A DNA stretch of 64,000 nt from Acidobacteriota bacterium (GCA_021813745.1 JAKAJO010000065.1:1-64000), one strand, 5' to 3'. Shown: positions 17,845 to 28,133, numbered from the stretch's first letter. A program made the numbers and translations. The notes: generated by a model from the sequence alone, not told the origin.

Positions 17845-18555
17845 ATGAACACCAATCCAGTTCGTATCCTCCGGGCAGTTGCAGCTTGCATGTTCGGTAG
17901 CGCGCTTCTCGCAAGCACTGCAGGGGCGCAAATCGTTTCTCATTCGCGCGACGTGGTCATCGAGCAGCCGATTAACCTGCCGGAACAGGCGCAGGTGGCT
18001 GGAGATGCTTTTTATCTCAACACCGAGAGTGGCAACGGAAGCGCCTATCTTTATGTCGAACAGCAAAACGGTCAGCGCCTCGTGGTCTTTGATGTTACGG
18101 ACCTGGCGCGCGTTAAGATGGTGCGAACTGAAGAGTTAGCAATGCCGGGCCCATTTGAATTTGGCGAAGATGTCGATGGCTCGTTCATTGTTCTCCGGTC
18201 CCTGGACAACCAGGAAATGGCGGTGCTCAATATTCATAAAGCAAAAGCGCCTGTGCTGCAGACCGTCGATACCTTTCAGCATGCCGGCCGCGTCACTTCC
18301 ATCGGAAGATCCACCTTCCTTCTGACCGATGCACGATACACGCTGAGGCATGAACCAGTGGCGCAGGACTACACGGTTGTCGACGTGAATAAGAAAACGA
18401 ATCCGTCGGTTCTGTACACTGCAAAGCTTGTCAAGGCTTCTATTGCACGTGAAGAGACGGGAACCCTGTTCCTCCTTGGTTCCGAAGGACTCACAATCAT
18501 TCGGCATCCCGAAGTCGAGCAAGAGTATGAATTCCAGCAGAGAGCGCAGAATTAA
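17845..18555 (+). CDS. Secreted LVIVD-like beta-propeller-type protein, paralogue 2
   Basis: 236 residues. Signal peptide from ILRAVAACMFGSALLASTAG (cleavage near AGAQ). The mature part follows paralogue 1 (8130-8837) end to end: DAFYLNTESGNGSAYLYVEQ, VVFDVTDLARVKMV, PFEFGEDVDGSFIVLRSLDN, VLYTAKLVKASIAREETGT and LTIIRHPEVEQEYE. Charged residues and glycines of these blocks are shared, the middle loops less so. A strong terminator follows at 18582. The pair flanks the coo-lar-SDR block, with the IS21 between. Function unknown; no catalytic motif or metal site is apparent. Confidence 0.78.
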   Translation: MNTNPVRILRAVAACMFGSALLASTAGAQIVSHSRDVVIEQPINLPEQAQVAGDAFYLNTESGNGSAYLYVEQQNGQRLVVFDVTDLARVKMVRTEELAMPGPFEFGEDVDGSFIVLRSLDNQEMAVLNIHKAKAPVLQTVDTFQHAGRVTSIGRSTFLLTDARYTLRHEPVAQDYTVVDVNKKTNPSVLYTAKLVKASIAREETGTLFLLGSEGLTIIRHPEVEQEYEFQQRAQN

Positions 18556-18581
18556 CCAGCGTGCCGGGCAATAAAAGAAGA

Positions 18582-18640
18582 GGGAGGTACCTACTCAGTG
18601 CTGATGCATTCCTGAGTAGGTGTCTCCCTTCAGTGTTTTA
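18582..18640 (+). terminator. Rho-independent terminator after paralogue 2
   Basis: A 17-base arm (GGGAGGTACCTACTCAG) pairs with 18612-18628 with two mismatches, loop of 13 bases, followed by GTGTTTT. It ends the 17.8-kb transcript and may also serve the convergent gene on the minus strand. Confidence 0.8.
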
Positions 18641-18757
18641 ACGAACCTCGCCAAGCTGTGCTGTTCTTCCACTCCAGGCAGGCTTGTTGGCAGTCAATCA
18701 AACCATCGGGCGAAGCAGGGACGGGTTCGACTTGCAGAGGCGCCACATGCTGGTCCT

Positions 18758-19675
18758 CTATGTATGTGATTGAGTTTCGTGTTCACGGAGGCTCTCGAAA
18801 TACTCGACTAGTGAAGGCGCTTTGGGAGTCCATCCAAGACGGTGTGCATTGGCAGCTTCAACGAGGCTGTTCGAGGCGACTCCATAACGGCCAGAATCGC
18901 CAAACTGCGCGATGAGTTCTTCCATTGGAACACTGACGGTTTTGCCGTCAAACCCTTGGGTCCGTGCGATCATTTCCGCGATTTCCTTGAAGGACGCATC
19001 GCCATTTTCCGCATAGAAGAGTGACGCTGCGGGAGCCCTCTCAATGGCAAGCAGGTAGAGATCGACAAGGTCATCAAGATGTACGTTCGAGTAGCGATTG
19101 AGCCCCTTGCCGAAATACGCTGCCGCTCCGAGTTGCTTTGACAGCCGGATGATCGCGGGGATCTGCTCGCTTTCCTTGTGCAGACCTCGACCACGGCCAT
19201 AAATCATGGACGGCACAATGACAATTGTGCGAATGCCCAGGTTGATGCCGGCTTCACGGATAGTACGATTCATCTTGATCCGGTTCATGCGGAAAGGAAT
19301 CGGCTCAAAGTACGAATCTTCGGTAAGGCGCCTGGCTGCAGCAAATTCGCCATCCGCACCATCATTCACAAGTCCCGAACCGCTGGTGTGAATAAAGAAC
19401 TTTCCTGTCCTGGCGAGAGCGGCGATGAATACGTCAGGAATGCCTTCCGAGTCAGCGCTTGCTGTGTGAATCACGCCGTCTGCATCCTGCGCGGCCTTGG
19501 TGAGAATGTCGTGATCGTCTATTGAGCCAAGGATCGGCTCGACTCCATATTCTTTCAGGAGTGCTGCTTTTTCTTCATTGCGAACGAGCCCCGTTACAAT
19601 GTGTCCTTCCCGTACCAAACGCTCTGCAACGGAACCGCCGATGTAGCCTGTTGCTCCGGTTACGAATACCTTCAT
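18758..19675 (-). CDS. NAD(P)-dependent epimerase/dehydratase-like SDR
   Basis: 305 residues from the ATG at 19675, chosen for the GAGGAAG box 6 bases before it and because the fold starts at once (KVFVTGATGYIGGSVAERL). Extended-SDR/NmrA-type Rossmann domain; MIYGRGRGLHKES stands where the active-site tyrosine lies, although the usual YxxxK spacing is not obvious, so catalytic status is uncertain. The DSYFEPIPFR segment and the C-terminal half resemble bacterial stress-induced SDRs annotated only as NAD-dependent epimerases. It is the first of a group of oxidoreductases between 18.7 and 26 kb. Confidence 0.8.
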   Translation of the reverse strand: MKVFVTGATGYIGGSVAERLVREGHIVTGLVRNEEKAALLKEYGVEPILGSIDDHDILTKAAQDADGVIHTASADSEGIPDVFIAALARTGKFFIHTSGSGLVNDGADGEFAAARRLTEDSYFEPIPFRMNRIKMNRTIREAGINLGIRTIVIVPSMIYGRGRGLHKESEQIPAIIRLSKQLGAAAYFGKGLNRYSNVHLDDLVDLYLLAIERAPAASLFYAENGDASFKEIAEMIARTQGFDGKTVSVPMEELIAQFGDSGRYGVASNSLVEAANAHRLGWTPKAPSLVEYFESLREHETQSHT

Positions 19676-19804
19676 TTCAACTTCCTCCATTGCGCCCATT
19701 GAGGGCACGAGTTCGTATCTGGCCATCAAGTGGAATGGAATGCGTGTCTATGTACGCATGCTTGAGTTGTCTGCTATCCCATGCTCTTGCTCAGACCGCA
19801 CGAG

Positions 19805-21055
19805 TCAATTCGTACCCGCGTGGTGTTCGAGCAGTGCCGCCATAGTTTTATTTGCTACTGCAGCATAGGCAGAGAGAGCCGTTTCCCCGGTCAAAGAAAG
19901 ATCAGGATCGAGGCCATCACCCAACCGTTGGAGTTGGATGTTGTTCCATGGCAGGATGTGGAAGGGGTTCAGCGTGGCTTCGGGCGAAGGAAGGCGATCG
20001 ATCTCGCCCGTAAGCAGATGCAGTGCGGCTTCGGGCGCTGCGATCAACGGGCGGCCTAGTCCTATCAGGTCGAGTTCGCCCGCCTCAAGAGCTTCCATCA
20101 TGCCTGCTACGCCACGGAAGTTGCCGGTTACCATCACAGGCATTTTGGCAACCTTCCGCACTGCACCGGCAAAGGACACGAAATATGCCTCACGGGCGCG
20201 GCGCTTTGCGCTGACGCCGTCTTCTCCTTCGTCCTTAACAGCGACTCCAACCACCTTGGGCTGTTCCAGTGATCCGCCCGACAGTTCCAGCAAATCGAGG
20301 CTTGAGCCATTGAGCATCTGCACCAGTTCCACACACTCGGCATTGGTGAAACCGCCCCGCTGGAAGTCGGATGCGTTGAGCTTGATGCCAATTGGGAACG
20401 GCGGCCCAACTTCACGACGGACAGCGGCGATTACCTTGAACAGGAAGCGCGACCGGTTTTCCAGGGAGCCGCCCCAGGCATCGGTTCGACGGTTGGAGAG
20501 TGGGCTTAGGAACTGCGAAATGAGGTAGCCGTGTGCAGCGTGCAACTCCACACCGGTAAAACCAGCGTCTTTTACCTCTTGGGCTGCGAATGCAAATTGC
20601 TCGATCGCATGATAAATCTGCTCTTCTGTCATTGTCCTGGGCTTGGCGAAGCTGAAGCCAGCATTCCGGATCACGTCGATTTCGACGTCAGAACACGATA
20701 GTGGTGCCGGATTAATGTGGTCGCTAACCTGCCGCCCCGTGTGACTGGTCTGTGCCCAGAAATGCGCGCCTTTTGAAGTTCCGGCCTGGGCGAGCGCAGC
20801 AAGTTGGCGACGGCCAGTGGTGTCGTCGATCACGATATTTCCGGGATTTTCAAGGTGCCAGCGATCTACCTGGATATTGCCGGTGAGAAGGAGGCCTGCT
20901 CCTGATCCTGCCCAACGACGGTAGAGGGTCTCCAGTCGAGGAGTGGAATGATTGTCCGGATCGGCTAAGCATTCACTCATAGCCGACTTGACCAGCCGGT
21001 TAGAAAGCGTTGCCCCACAGGGCAGTTCGAGTGTTTGAGCGAGAAGAGATGTCAT
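19805..21055 (-). CDS. Old Yellow Enzyme family NADH:flavin oxidoreductase
   Basis: 416 residues from the ATG at 21055; the frame stays open to 21487 but that part overlies the divergent tetR. FMN-dependent TIM barrel: NRLVKSAMSE at the N-terminus, the substrate-binding pair in [35 protein letters not shown], and the phosphate-binding VTGNF and LGRPLIAAPE near the C-terminus. Such enzymes reduce activated alkenes and nitro compounds with NAD(P)H. It is divergent from the TetR gene, with a long palindrome between, so induction by an electrophilic compound is a reasonable inference. Confidence 0.88.
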   Translation of the reverse strand: MTSLLAQTLELPCGATLSNRLVKSAMSECLADPDNHSTPRLETLYRRWAGSGAGLLLTGNIQVDRWHLENPGNIVIDDTTGRRQLAALAQAGTSKGAHFWAQTSHTGRQVSDHINPAPLSCSDVEIDVIRNAGFSFAKPRTMTEEQIYHAIEQFAFAAQEVKDAGFTGVELHAAHGYLISQFLSPLSNRRTDAWGGSLENRSRFLFKVIAAVRREVGPPFPIGIKLNASDFQRGGFTNAECVELVQMLNGSSLDLLELSGGSLEQPKVVGVAVKDEGEDGVSAKRRAREAYFVSFAGAVRKVAKMPVMVTGNFRGVAGMMEALEAGELDLIGLGRPLIAAPEAALHLLTGEIDRLPSPEATLNPFHILPWNNIQLQRLGDGLDPDLSLTGETALSAYAAVANKTMAALLEHHAGTN

Positions 21056-21066
21056 GTTAACTCCGT

Positions 21067-21114
21067 ATACGACAGCGATCACTGTCACTTGTACAATAGT
21101 GATCGCTGTTGTAT
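21067..21114. promoter_or_regulatory. TetR operator palindrome between OYE and tetR
   Basis: Arms 21067-21083 (ATACGACAGCGATCACT) and 21098-21114 are inverted copies with 16 of 17 bases matching; the 14-base spacer holds TTGTACAA, itself a palindrome. The dyad lies 12 bp before the OYE start codon and 28 bp before the TetR start. This is the classic place for an autoregulating TetR that also represses the divergent enzyme. Confidence 0.8.
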
Positions 21115-21142
21115 GATTTGTCAAGAGTCGGAGATTGACAGA

Positions 21143-21850
21143 ATGGTGAGAACCTGGTCGGAAGACAATCCGAAAGCGAGACTGATGGAGCGCAAGCAGG
21201 CCATCATCGTCAAGGCTGCTTTGAAGGCGTTCCTGAACTCCGGCTATGCCGAGGCGTCGGTCAACCAGATCGCAGCGGATGCCGGCGTATCCATCAAGAC
21301 CTTGTACCGGCATTTCGAGAGCAAAGACGATCTGTTTAGCGCAGTGATGCAGGCCGCGTGCGGCAAGCCTTTGCGTGCGGAGCCAGATGAGGGCGAAACG
21401 CCGCCGGTCTGGTATAAAGTAGCGCCCCTCAACGGCCTGCGACTCGCCGGGGAGGAATATCTGCGCCACGTTTTGTCCGAGGAGCAACTCGCGCTTTATC
21501 GGGTCGTCACGCGCGATGCACTTCGCTTTCCAGAACTCGGGCGCCGCTACCTGGAACTGACAGCCGGTGGACGAGATGCGAAGTTTGCCGGGTACCTTGA
21601 CCTATGGGTAGCGCATGAAGGTTGGGCGGTGCCTGACCGGCATTCTGCGGCGCAGGTATTTGCTGGTCTGCTGAAGGCTCGGTTATTCGATGAGGCACTG
21701 CTCGGTGTGCATCAACCGTCTGAAGATGAGATCGCCGTCCAGGCGCGGAGTGCAGCGCAAACTATGCTTCTGCTTCTGGAATCCGGAAACTCCGGGATCA
21801 TGGCCAATCCATCACGGACAGCCGGAACTAGGAAAGGGAGCAGGATATGA
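21143..21850 (+). CDS. TetR-family transcriptional repressor
   Basis: 235 residues from the ATG at 21143, preceded by CGGAG at 9 bases. An earlier ATG at 21113 is in frame but lies on the operator. N-terminal helix-turn-helix: ALKAFLNSGYAEASVNQIAA, then DAGVSIKTLYRHFESKDDLF (about residues 20-60). The C-terminal ligand domain is of the TetR_C type with no recognisable ligand signature. The expected target is the palindrome at 21067-21114, hence itself and the Old Yellow Enzyme. Confidence 0.87.
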   Translation: MVRTWSEDNPKARLMERKQAIIVKAALKAFLNSGYAEASVNQIAADAGVSIKTLYRHFESKDDLFSAVMQAACGKPLRAEPDEGETPPVWYKVAPLNGLRLAGEEYLRHVLSEEQLALYRVVTRDALRFPELGRRYLELTAGGRDAKFAGYLDLWVAHEGWAVPDRHSAAQVFAGLLKARLFDEALLGVHQPSEDEIAVQARSAAQTMLLLLESGNSGIMANPSRTAGTRKGSRI

Positions 21851-22004
21851 GTGAGCAGGTACGGATTAATTCGAAAGGGCTATGGTTGCGGGAGCCTATA
21901 ACATCTCAAATTTACTCATAATTGTATTTGAGCAACTGCTCATGGCATAGTTTAGTGCCTCAGTAAAAGAAACTCCAAGAACTTCAAATATACCCATCCC
22001 CGCT

Positions 22005-22931
22005 TTATTTGGTTTGTGCACTGGAGATGGAGGCTCCTACTTCGTGCATGATGGAGCGGAGCCATGCGTGGGCTGCATCTGTATTCACGCGAGGATGCCA
22101 AATCATTACATAACGGAAGCCACCGACCTCAGGTGGAGCTTTAAGCATCTTGATTGCTGGCGTCTGCGCCATACCTTCTACGAACTTCCGAGGAACAGTG
22201 GCGATGAACTTTGTTCCTTCGGCACATCGTACGGCAGCCTCATGGTAGGGAACCCGAATCGCAACTTTTCGCTTATAGCCTTGTGCCGCAAGATACTTAT
22301 CCGGAGCCACCTGGATGCCTCCCTGAATACCGACAACAATGTGTTCGGCTTTGATGTACTGCCCAATTGTGAGTGACTTTTTGTATGAGCTTTTTGCATC
22401 TACGACACAGACAAATTCTTCGTCGTAGATCGCCTGACTCTGTAGGGGCGATGGAACATCGACTATGCTTGCGCTGAACACCAGATCAGCGCTTCCGTGA
22501 GTCAACTCATCGAAGAGACCTTTATGCCACTGGACGAAGTCAAAGCTGACCTTTGGTGCAACAGGAAGAATATCCCTGGAGATAATGGGAGCAATGATCG
22601 ATGCAGCGCTGTCTGTTGTGGCGATGCGAAAGCTGGCCTGTTCGACGGCGGGATCAAAGTTAGAGCCGCTCAGGAGGCGATCAAGCTTGGGGAGCATCAC
22701 TTCTAGTTCCTGCAAGAGACGCTGCCCCTGCGGCGTGAGTTCGTAGCCCACTGCCGTCCTCACAAAAAGATCGTCGTGGAACATATCTCGCAGCCGCCGC
22801 AGGGCGCGACTCACTGCTGGCTGGCTGAGTAGAAGGCGTTCTGCTGCGCGGGAGACATTCCTCTCTTCCGCAAACACCGCGAACACTACCAAGAGGTTGA
22901 GGTCCGCTTGCCGTAATTGCGTCAGGCGCAT
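22005..22931 (-). CDS. LysR-family transcriptional regulator
   Basis: 308 residues. Winged helix at the N-terminus (RNVSRAAERLLLSQPAVSRA, residues about 24-43; RLRDMFHDDLFVRT after it) and a periplasmic-binding-type ligand domain from about residue 95. It resembles the NodD/SyrM-like group (LTPQGQRLLQ). Divergent from the SDR at 23035, the standard arrangement for a LysR activator and its target. A dyad similar to those at 8.0 and 17.8 kb lies over its own start codon. Confidence 0.88.
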   Translation of the reverse strand: MRLTQLRQADLNLLVVFAVFAEERNVSRAAERLLLSQPAVSRALRRLRDMFHDDLFVRTAVGYELTPQGQRLLQELEVMLPKLDRLLSGSNFDPAVEQASFRIATTDSAASIIAPIISRDILPVAPKVSFDFVQWHKGLFDELTHGSADLVFSASIVDVPSPLQSQAIYDEEFVCVVDAKSSYKKSLTIGQYIKAEHIVVGIQGGIQVAPDKYLAAQGYKRKVAIRVPYHEAAVRCAEGTKFIATVPRKFVEGMAQTPAIKMLKAPPEVGGFRYVMIWHPRVNTDAAHAWLRSIMHEVGASISSAQTK

Positions 22932-22957
22932 ATGTCATATTAACACTATGCATTGGA
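22930..22957 (+). promoter_or_regulatory. Dyad-plus-tail element, weaker copy C
   Basis: ATATG-T-CATAT, followed by TAACACTATGCATTGGA. Over 23 bases (22935-22957) it matches copy B (17769-17798) at 19 positions. It overlaps the LysR start codon and lies 78 bp before the SDR ATG, so spacing differs from copies A and B. It could be the LysR site, or an unrelated AT-rich dyad. Confidence 0.4.
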
Positions 22958-23034
22958 TTTATAGATAAAGTCGACGCATTCTACTTATGGAAGGTTTCGA
23001 ACTGAAGTGAGGGGACGAGAAAAAGGAGAAGTTT

Positions 23035-23763
23035 ATGGCTAAAGTTGCGATCGTCACTGGTGCATCTCGCGGTATTGGCCGCAGTATCGCCAAACGTCTG
23101 GCAGTGGATGGTTTTACTGTCGTCGTCAACTACGCAGGAAACAGCGCGGCAGCACAGGATGCAGTTGGCGAGATTCGCAAGGCTAATGGAGAGGCCCTAG
23201 CGATTCAGGCAGACGTTGCCAATCCTGAACAGGTGAAACAACTCTTCGAGAAGACCGTCGAAGTCTATGGCCGCGTCGATGTGGTCGTCAACAGTGCGGG
23301 CATCATGCCGCTGTCACCCATCGCACAAGGTGACCTTGAGACCTTCGATAAGGTCATCAACACCAACTTGCGCGGCACATTCCTGATCTTCGCGCAGGCC
23401 GCGCAGCACATTGCGGAAGGCGGTCGTATTATAGCCCTTTCCAGCAGCGTTCTGGCGAAGTCCTTCCCGACCTACGGCCCGTACATCGCTTCGAAAGCCG
23501 GCGTGGAAGGTCTTGTCCCTGTGTTTGCCAATGAGTTGCGTGGCCGTAACATCACTGTGAACGCCGTTGCGCCGGGGCCGACGGGAACAGATCTGTTCCT
23601 CACTGGCAAGTCACCAGAACAGATTGCGCAACTCAGCAAGCTTGCTCCGCTGGAGCGCCTTGGACAACCTGAAGACATCGCCAATGTCGTTTCGTTCCTC
23701 GCCGGGCCTGATGGAAGCTGGGTGAATGCCCAGATCCTACGCGCAAATGGCGGCTTCGCATAA
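23035..23763 (+). CDS. Short-chain dehydrogenase/reductase (FabG-like)
   Basis: 242 residues. AAGGAG precedes the ATG. Classical SDR features: TGASRGIG (residues 9-16), NSAGIMP, catalytic serine in SSSVLAKS, YIASKAG, and the C-terminal WVNAQILRANGGFA. The close relatives of this type are small SDRs of unknown substrate that reduce aldehydes or ketones. It is divergent from the LysR gene and ended by a terminator at 23787, so it is probably monocistronic and LysR-controlled. Confidence 0.85.
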   Translation: MAKVAIVTGASRGIGRSIAKRLAVDGFTVVVNYAGNSAAAQDAVGEIRKANGEALAIQADVANPEQVKQLFEKTVEVYGRVDVVVNSAGIMPLSPIAQGDLETFDKVINTNLRGTFLIFAQAAQHIAEGGRIIALSSSVLAKSFPTYGPYIASKAGVEGLVPVFANELRGRNITVNAVAPGPTGTDLFLTGKSPEQIAQLSKLAPLERLGQPEDIANVVSFLAGPDGSWVNAQILRANGGFA

Positions 23764-23786
23764 GAAGAACTCTTTCTCCGGACTCA

Positions 23787-23813
23787 GGAAGGGCGCTGCA
23801 ATGCGCCCTTTCC
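23787..23813 (+). terminator. Terminator between the two SDR genes
   Basis: GGAAGGGCGC and GCGCCCTTTCC form a 10-bp stem with a 6-base loop, followed by TTTCC. It separates the 23.0-kb SDR from the next gene 38 bp further on. Confidence 0.75.
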
Positions 23814-23850
23814 TTTCCGCATCTGAAACACGATGGAAAAGAGAGGTCTC

Positions 23851-24750
23851 ATGAAACAGATCATTGTAATTACGGGCGCATCGAGTGGTTTTGGCGCTCT
23901 AGCTGCGCGAGAGTTGGCAAAGGCCAGACACACAGTTTATGCGAGTATGCGCGATACCGCGGGACACAACGCTCCGCAGGTTGAATCTGTTAAGAAGTTT
24001 GCGAGAGAAAATGACGTCGATCTGCGAGCGATAGAACTCGATGTCACATCGCAGGATTCCGTCGACGCGGCCATCCAGCAAATCATCAAGGAAAACGACC
24101 ACCTGGACGTGATCATTCATAATGCGGGCCACATGGTCTTTGGACCAGCAGAAGCATTTACGACCGAGCAGCTTGCGACGGTCTACGACATTAACGTGTT
24201 GAGCACACAACGTGTCAACCGCGCCGCACTGCCGGTGCTGCGCAAGCAGGGGTGGGGTCTGGTTTTGTGGGTAGGTAGCACAAGCACTCGTGGCGGCACG
24301 CCTCCTTATCTCGCTCCGTATTTTGCAGCAAAAGCGGGTATGGATGCACTTGCTATCAGTTATGCAGGTGAGCTTGCGCGGTGGAACATCGAGACCTCGA
24401 TCATTGTCCCTGGTGCCTTCACTTCTGGAACGAATCATTTCGCACACGCAGGCTCTCCGGGAGATAAGGACCGGCTTGACGAATATGAGGCTGGTCCGAC
24501 GAAAACACTGGGGGCGGATGTCATGAAAGGTTTTGAAGCAACGGCAGTTCCAGATGCTGATGCTCTCGATGTAGCCAAGGCGATCGTCAAGGTGGTAAAC
24601 ATGCCATTTGGGACGCGGCCGCTTCGGGTGCACATTGATCCAGCAGACGATGGCGCCGAGGTTGTAAACGGAGTTGCAGATCGTGTTCGAAAGGAACTTC
24701 TCCACAATATGGGGCTTTCCGACCTGTTGAAGCCTTCGAAGGCAAGGTAA
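23851..24750 (+). CDS. Short-chain dehydrogenase/reductase
   Basis: 299 residues from the ATG at 23851 (AGAGAGG box); an in-frame ATG at 23833 is less well placed. SDR motifs TGASSGFGALA, NAGHMVFGP and the active-site YFAAKAGMDAL are intact, with a C-terminal extension longer than in FabG (about 60 residues, RVHIDPADDGAEV). This form resembles retinol-dehydrogenase-like oxidoreductases. It follows a terminator and therefore likely has its own promoter. Substrate unknown. Confidence 0.85.
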   Translation: MKQIIVITGASSGFGALAARELAKARHTVYASMRDTAGHNAPQVESVKKFARENDVDLRAIELDVTSQDSVDAAIQQIIKENDHLDVIIHNAGHMVFGPAEAFTTEQLATVYDINVLSTQRVNRAALPVLRKQGWGLVLWVGSTSTRGGTPPYLAPYFAAKAGMDALAISYAGELARWNIETSIIVPGAFTSGTNHFAHAGSPGDKDRLDEYEAGPTKTLGADVMKGFEATAVPDADALDVAKAIVKVVNMPFGTRPLRVHIDPADDGAEVVNGVADRVRKELLHNMGLSDLLKPSKAR

Positions 24751-25084
24751 GCAAATTGTTCCGGAGCGAACCAGCACCTGCTCCAGGGCACGATTGCCAT
24801 GCCTAAATAGTGCTGAAGCATTTGCTGTCTCCGGCACATACCAGTCAATCTGAGTACGGAAAATGCTGTGCACGATTCCCTGGCAATACTCAAGAACCGC
24901 ACAGTCAGGCTAGCAATCGACTCCCTGCAGAAAGGTGACGGGGAAACGCGGTCCACACTTCTTGCACCGAATGCCCTCATGCTGGATGATAGACATCCAC
25001 GAGGCCTTCAACCCTTTACGAAGGGTGTTCTTGGACATGAGCACTCTACTAGGACCGCAACATGGCAAAGCCCAGACAGCGCCC
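24751..25084. other. Convergent intergenic stretch, no gene seen
   Basis: 334 bp between two convergent genes (SDR and aldo/keto reductase). Short frames on both strands have neither a ribosome binding site nor recognisable content, and I found no strong hairpin. Confidence 0.5.
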
Positions 25085-26074
<990 letters not shown>

Positions 26075-26130
26075 TCATAAACTCCTGATTCGTTGTTCGT
26101 ACTGCTCGCAGTGCGGAGCAAAGTTGCTGT

Positions 26131-26595
26131 TTAGGGATTCGAGGGCCTGCGGTCTACCCAGTCGATAATGAGCTTGCGCTCCGCGAACAACCAGTGGCCA
26201 TTCTGACGGGCATACGTGTCGTAGTAGCGAATCCCCATTACCGTGAGCGTGCGCTGTCCGTGCTCGACCGAAAAGTGATGAGCAAGGCAGTACACTTCGC
26301 CAGCCGCCTTATCTCCGTCGATCGTGAGAGTGTTCTGGCCGTTGAAGTGCATGGTCATGTCGTAGTTCTTCAGGACGCCGAGAGCTGAAGCCAGTTCGGC
26401 GCGTCCATGAGTCACCTGCACCGGCTTGTTCTTTTCCGGCTCTCCCTGATACACCTCAACCAGGGCATCCTGCGTAAACAGAGCAGCCTGGTCTTCGGGC
26501 CTGCGCCGGTCGGCATGATGCGCGTAGGCATCGATCAGTTCGCGGATTTCCACGCGATCTGCAGCTTCATCTTTAAGGCTTGTCGATTGGCTCAT
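26131..26595 (-). CDS. NTF2-like / SnoaL-like domain protein
   Basis: 154 residues from the ATG at 26595, selected for the AGGAG box and because the domain begins at VEIRELIDAYAHHADRR; the frame continues upstream to 26796 without support. Cone-shaped alpha-beta fold: ALFTQDALVEVYQG, THGRAELASAL, MHFNGQNTLTI and LVIDW-type last strand. Members include ring-shaping enzymes and small-molecule binding proteins; the pocket histidines (AHHAD, CLAHHFSVEH) fit an enzyme but no reaction can be named. Probably co-transcribed with the aldo/keto reductase; divergent from araC. Confidence 0.78.
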   Translation of the reverse strand: MSQSTSLKDEAADRVEIRELIDAYAHHADRRRPEDQAALFTQDALVEVYQGEPEKNKPVQVTHGRAELASALGVLKNYDMTMHFNGQNTLTIDGDKAAGEVYCLAHHFSVEHGQRTLTVMGIRYYDTYARQNGHWLFAERKLIIDWVDRRPSNP

Positions 26596-26780
26596 GGCAT
26601 TTCTCCTGTAGAAGCAGACCGCCAAAACTTCCAGAATACGAGCCCGCTCTTCCAAGCCCGCTGCAACCCGGTCTTTGGTCTCCGATCTGTCATGCGATCT
26701 CTCCTCATTCATGACCCTACGCTCGCTGGATGGGATTATGAATAATTGAAAGTCCCATTTATTTGCGCAATAGTACAGGT

Positions 26781-27713
26781 ATGGCCATCGATCCACTCTC
26801 CGACATGCTCTCGCTCCTGAGCGTGCAGTTCGTAACCTCTGGCGGCTTTGTCGCTGGGGGAAGATGGGCGCTGCATTTTCGGAGGCCGGACTCGATCAAG
26901 TTCAGCGCTGTGATTCGCGGAAGATGCTGGCTGCGCATGGACGGCTTGGATGCCCCGGTTCAACTCGAAGCTGGGGACGTTATTTTGATGAATGGGCTGC
27001 AACCCCTTGTCTTGGCGAGCGATATGAAGAAAAGGCCAATCGATTCTACGATGGCTTTTATCAAAGCCGTAAACGGCATCGCGACGATAGGCAATGGCAA
27101 AGATTTCTTCATGCTGGGCGGGCACGTTGCGCTGGACAGCCCCTTGGGAGACTTTCTTTTGGAGGGTTTGCCTCTCTTGATCCACATCCGCAGCTCCTCG
27201 AACGAAGCAGAGACGCTGCGGTGGTTGATGCAGCGGCTTGTTGAGGAATACACCGCAAGCCGCCCAGGTAGCGCATCGGCGCAGTCACAGATTGCGCAAC
27301 TGATGTTCATCCACAGTATTCGTGCGTATCTCGCGAGTTCATCTTCGCTTCCAACGGGATGGTTACAGGCCTTCCACGATGAACGCCTAGCCCCCGCGAT
27401 TGAGGCTATGCACAACGATCCTGCAAGACAATGGAGCCTCAAAGAACTCGCGAACCGTGCCGGCATGTCCCGGACAAACTTCGCCCTACACTTCCGGTCT
27501 GCGGTTGGCACTTCTCCGTTGGTTTACTTGCTCCGCTGGAGGATGCGCTTGGCGCAAAAGGCGTTGTGGGAAGGGAATGTCGGCCTTTCCACGCTCTCGG
27601 AATCACTGGGCTATACCTCCGAGAGCGCCTTCAGCAATGCCTTCAAGCGTGAGGTGGGAATGGCTCCGAAACGTTATCAATCAATGTTGAAGGCCAGGAA
27701 CGATCAGTATTGA
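26781..27713 (+). CDS. AraC-family transcriptional regulator with cupin domain
   Basis: 310 residues from the ATG at 26781; a TTG at 26763 is possible. The N-terminal cupin (residues about 1-190) includes LRMDGLDAPVQLEAGDVILM and is of the kind found in regulators of SDR and aldo/keto reductase genes. The C-terminal pair of helix-turn-helix motifs is clear: WSLKELANRAGMSRTNFALH and STLSESLGYTSESAFSNAFK. Divergent by 185 bp from the NTF2-like/aldo-keto reductase pair, its most likely target. Confidence 0.88.
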   Translation: MAIDPLSDMLSLLSVQFVTSGGFVAGGRWALHFRRPDSIKFSAVIRGRCWLRMDGLDAPVQLEAGDVILMNGLQPLVLASDMKKRPIDSTMAFIKAVNGIATIGNGKDFFMLGGHVALDSPLGDFLLEGLPLLIHIRSSSNEAETLRWLMQRLVEEYTASRPGSASAQSQIAQLMFIHSIRAYLASSSSLPTGWLQAFHDERLAPAIEAMHNDPARQWSLKELANRAGMSRTNFALHFRSAVGTSPLVYLLRWRMRLAQKALWEGNVGLSTLSESLGYTSESAFSNAFKREVGMAPKRYQSMLKARNDQY

Positions 27714-28133
27714 CTTGCATCCGGGGGGCCCCAGAGCTCAAAGACAATCTGAGAATCTGGCACTGCATCGTCTGTACGCCATCTGCTGTCCAGTGCAAGT
27801 CGAGCAGGCCGCCGATGCCGACAAGATCGGAATCATGGCCGCTAATATAGGCAGGACGAATGTTGGCGGGTCCCAGTGCGCCATGTTTTGCAGCATTGGC
27901 GGCCGCCTAGTCCAAGATCTCTAAGATGTGCGCGAGCAAGTTGGATCGTACCTTGCGGGCGAACGATAGTGTGCGCTTTTCAAAGTTGAATGCAGAGATG
28001 CGGATGGGCATGAGCCTCCGCAGAGTCTCTTTGTCGACATGGCCCACCCGACCTCTCACAGCGGTTTGGGTATCTTCTCGGGCAGCGCTGTGACAGAACG
28101 TCACATGCGGATGTGATAGCTGTCACGGTCACG
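27714..28133. other. Intergenic stretch before perR, no gene recognised
   Basis: About 420 bp. A 65-codon minus-strand frame (27907-28104) has protein-like composition at its C-terminal end but no clear start signal and no known family. The right edge holds GTGAC-AGAAC-GTCAC (28090-28104), a 5-5-5 dyad of unknown role. Confidence 0.4.
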
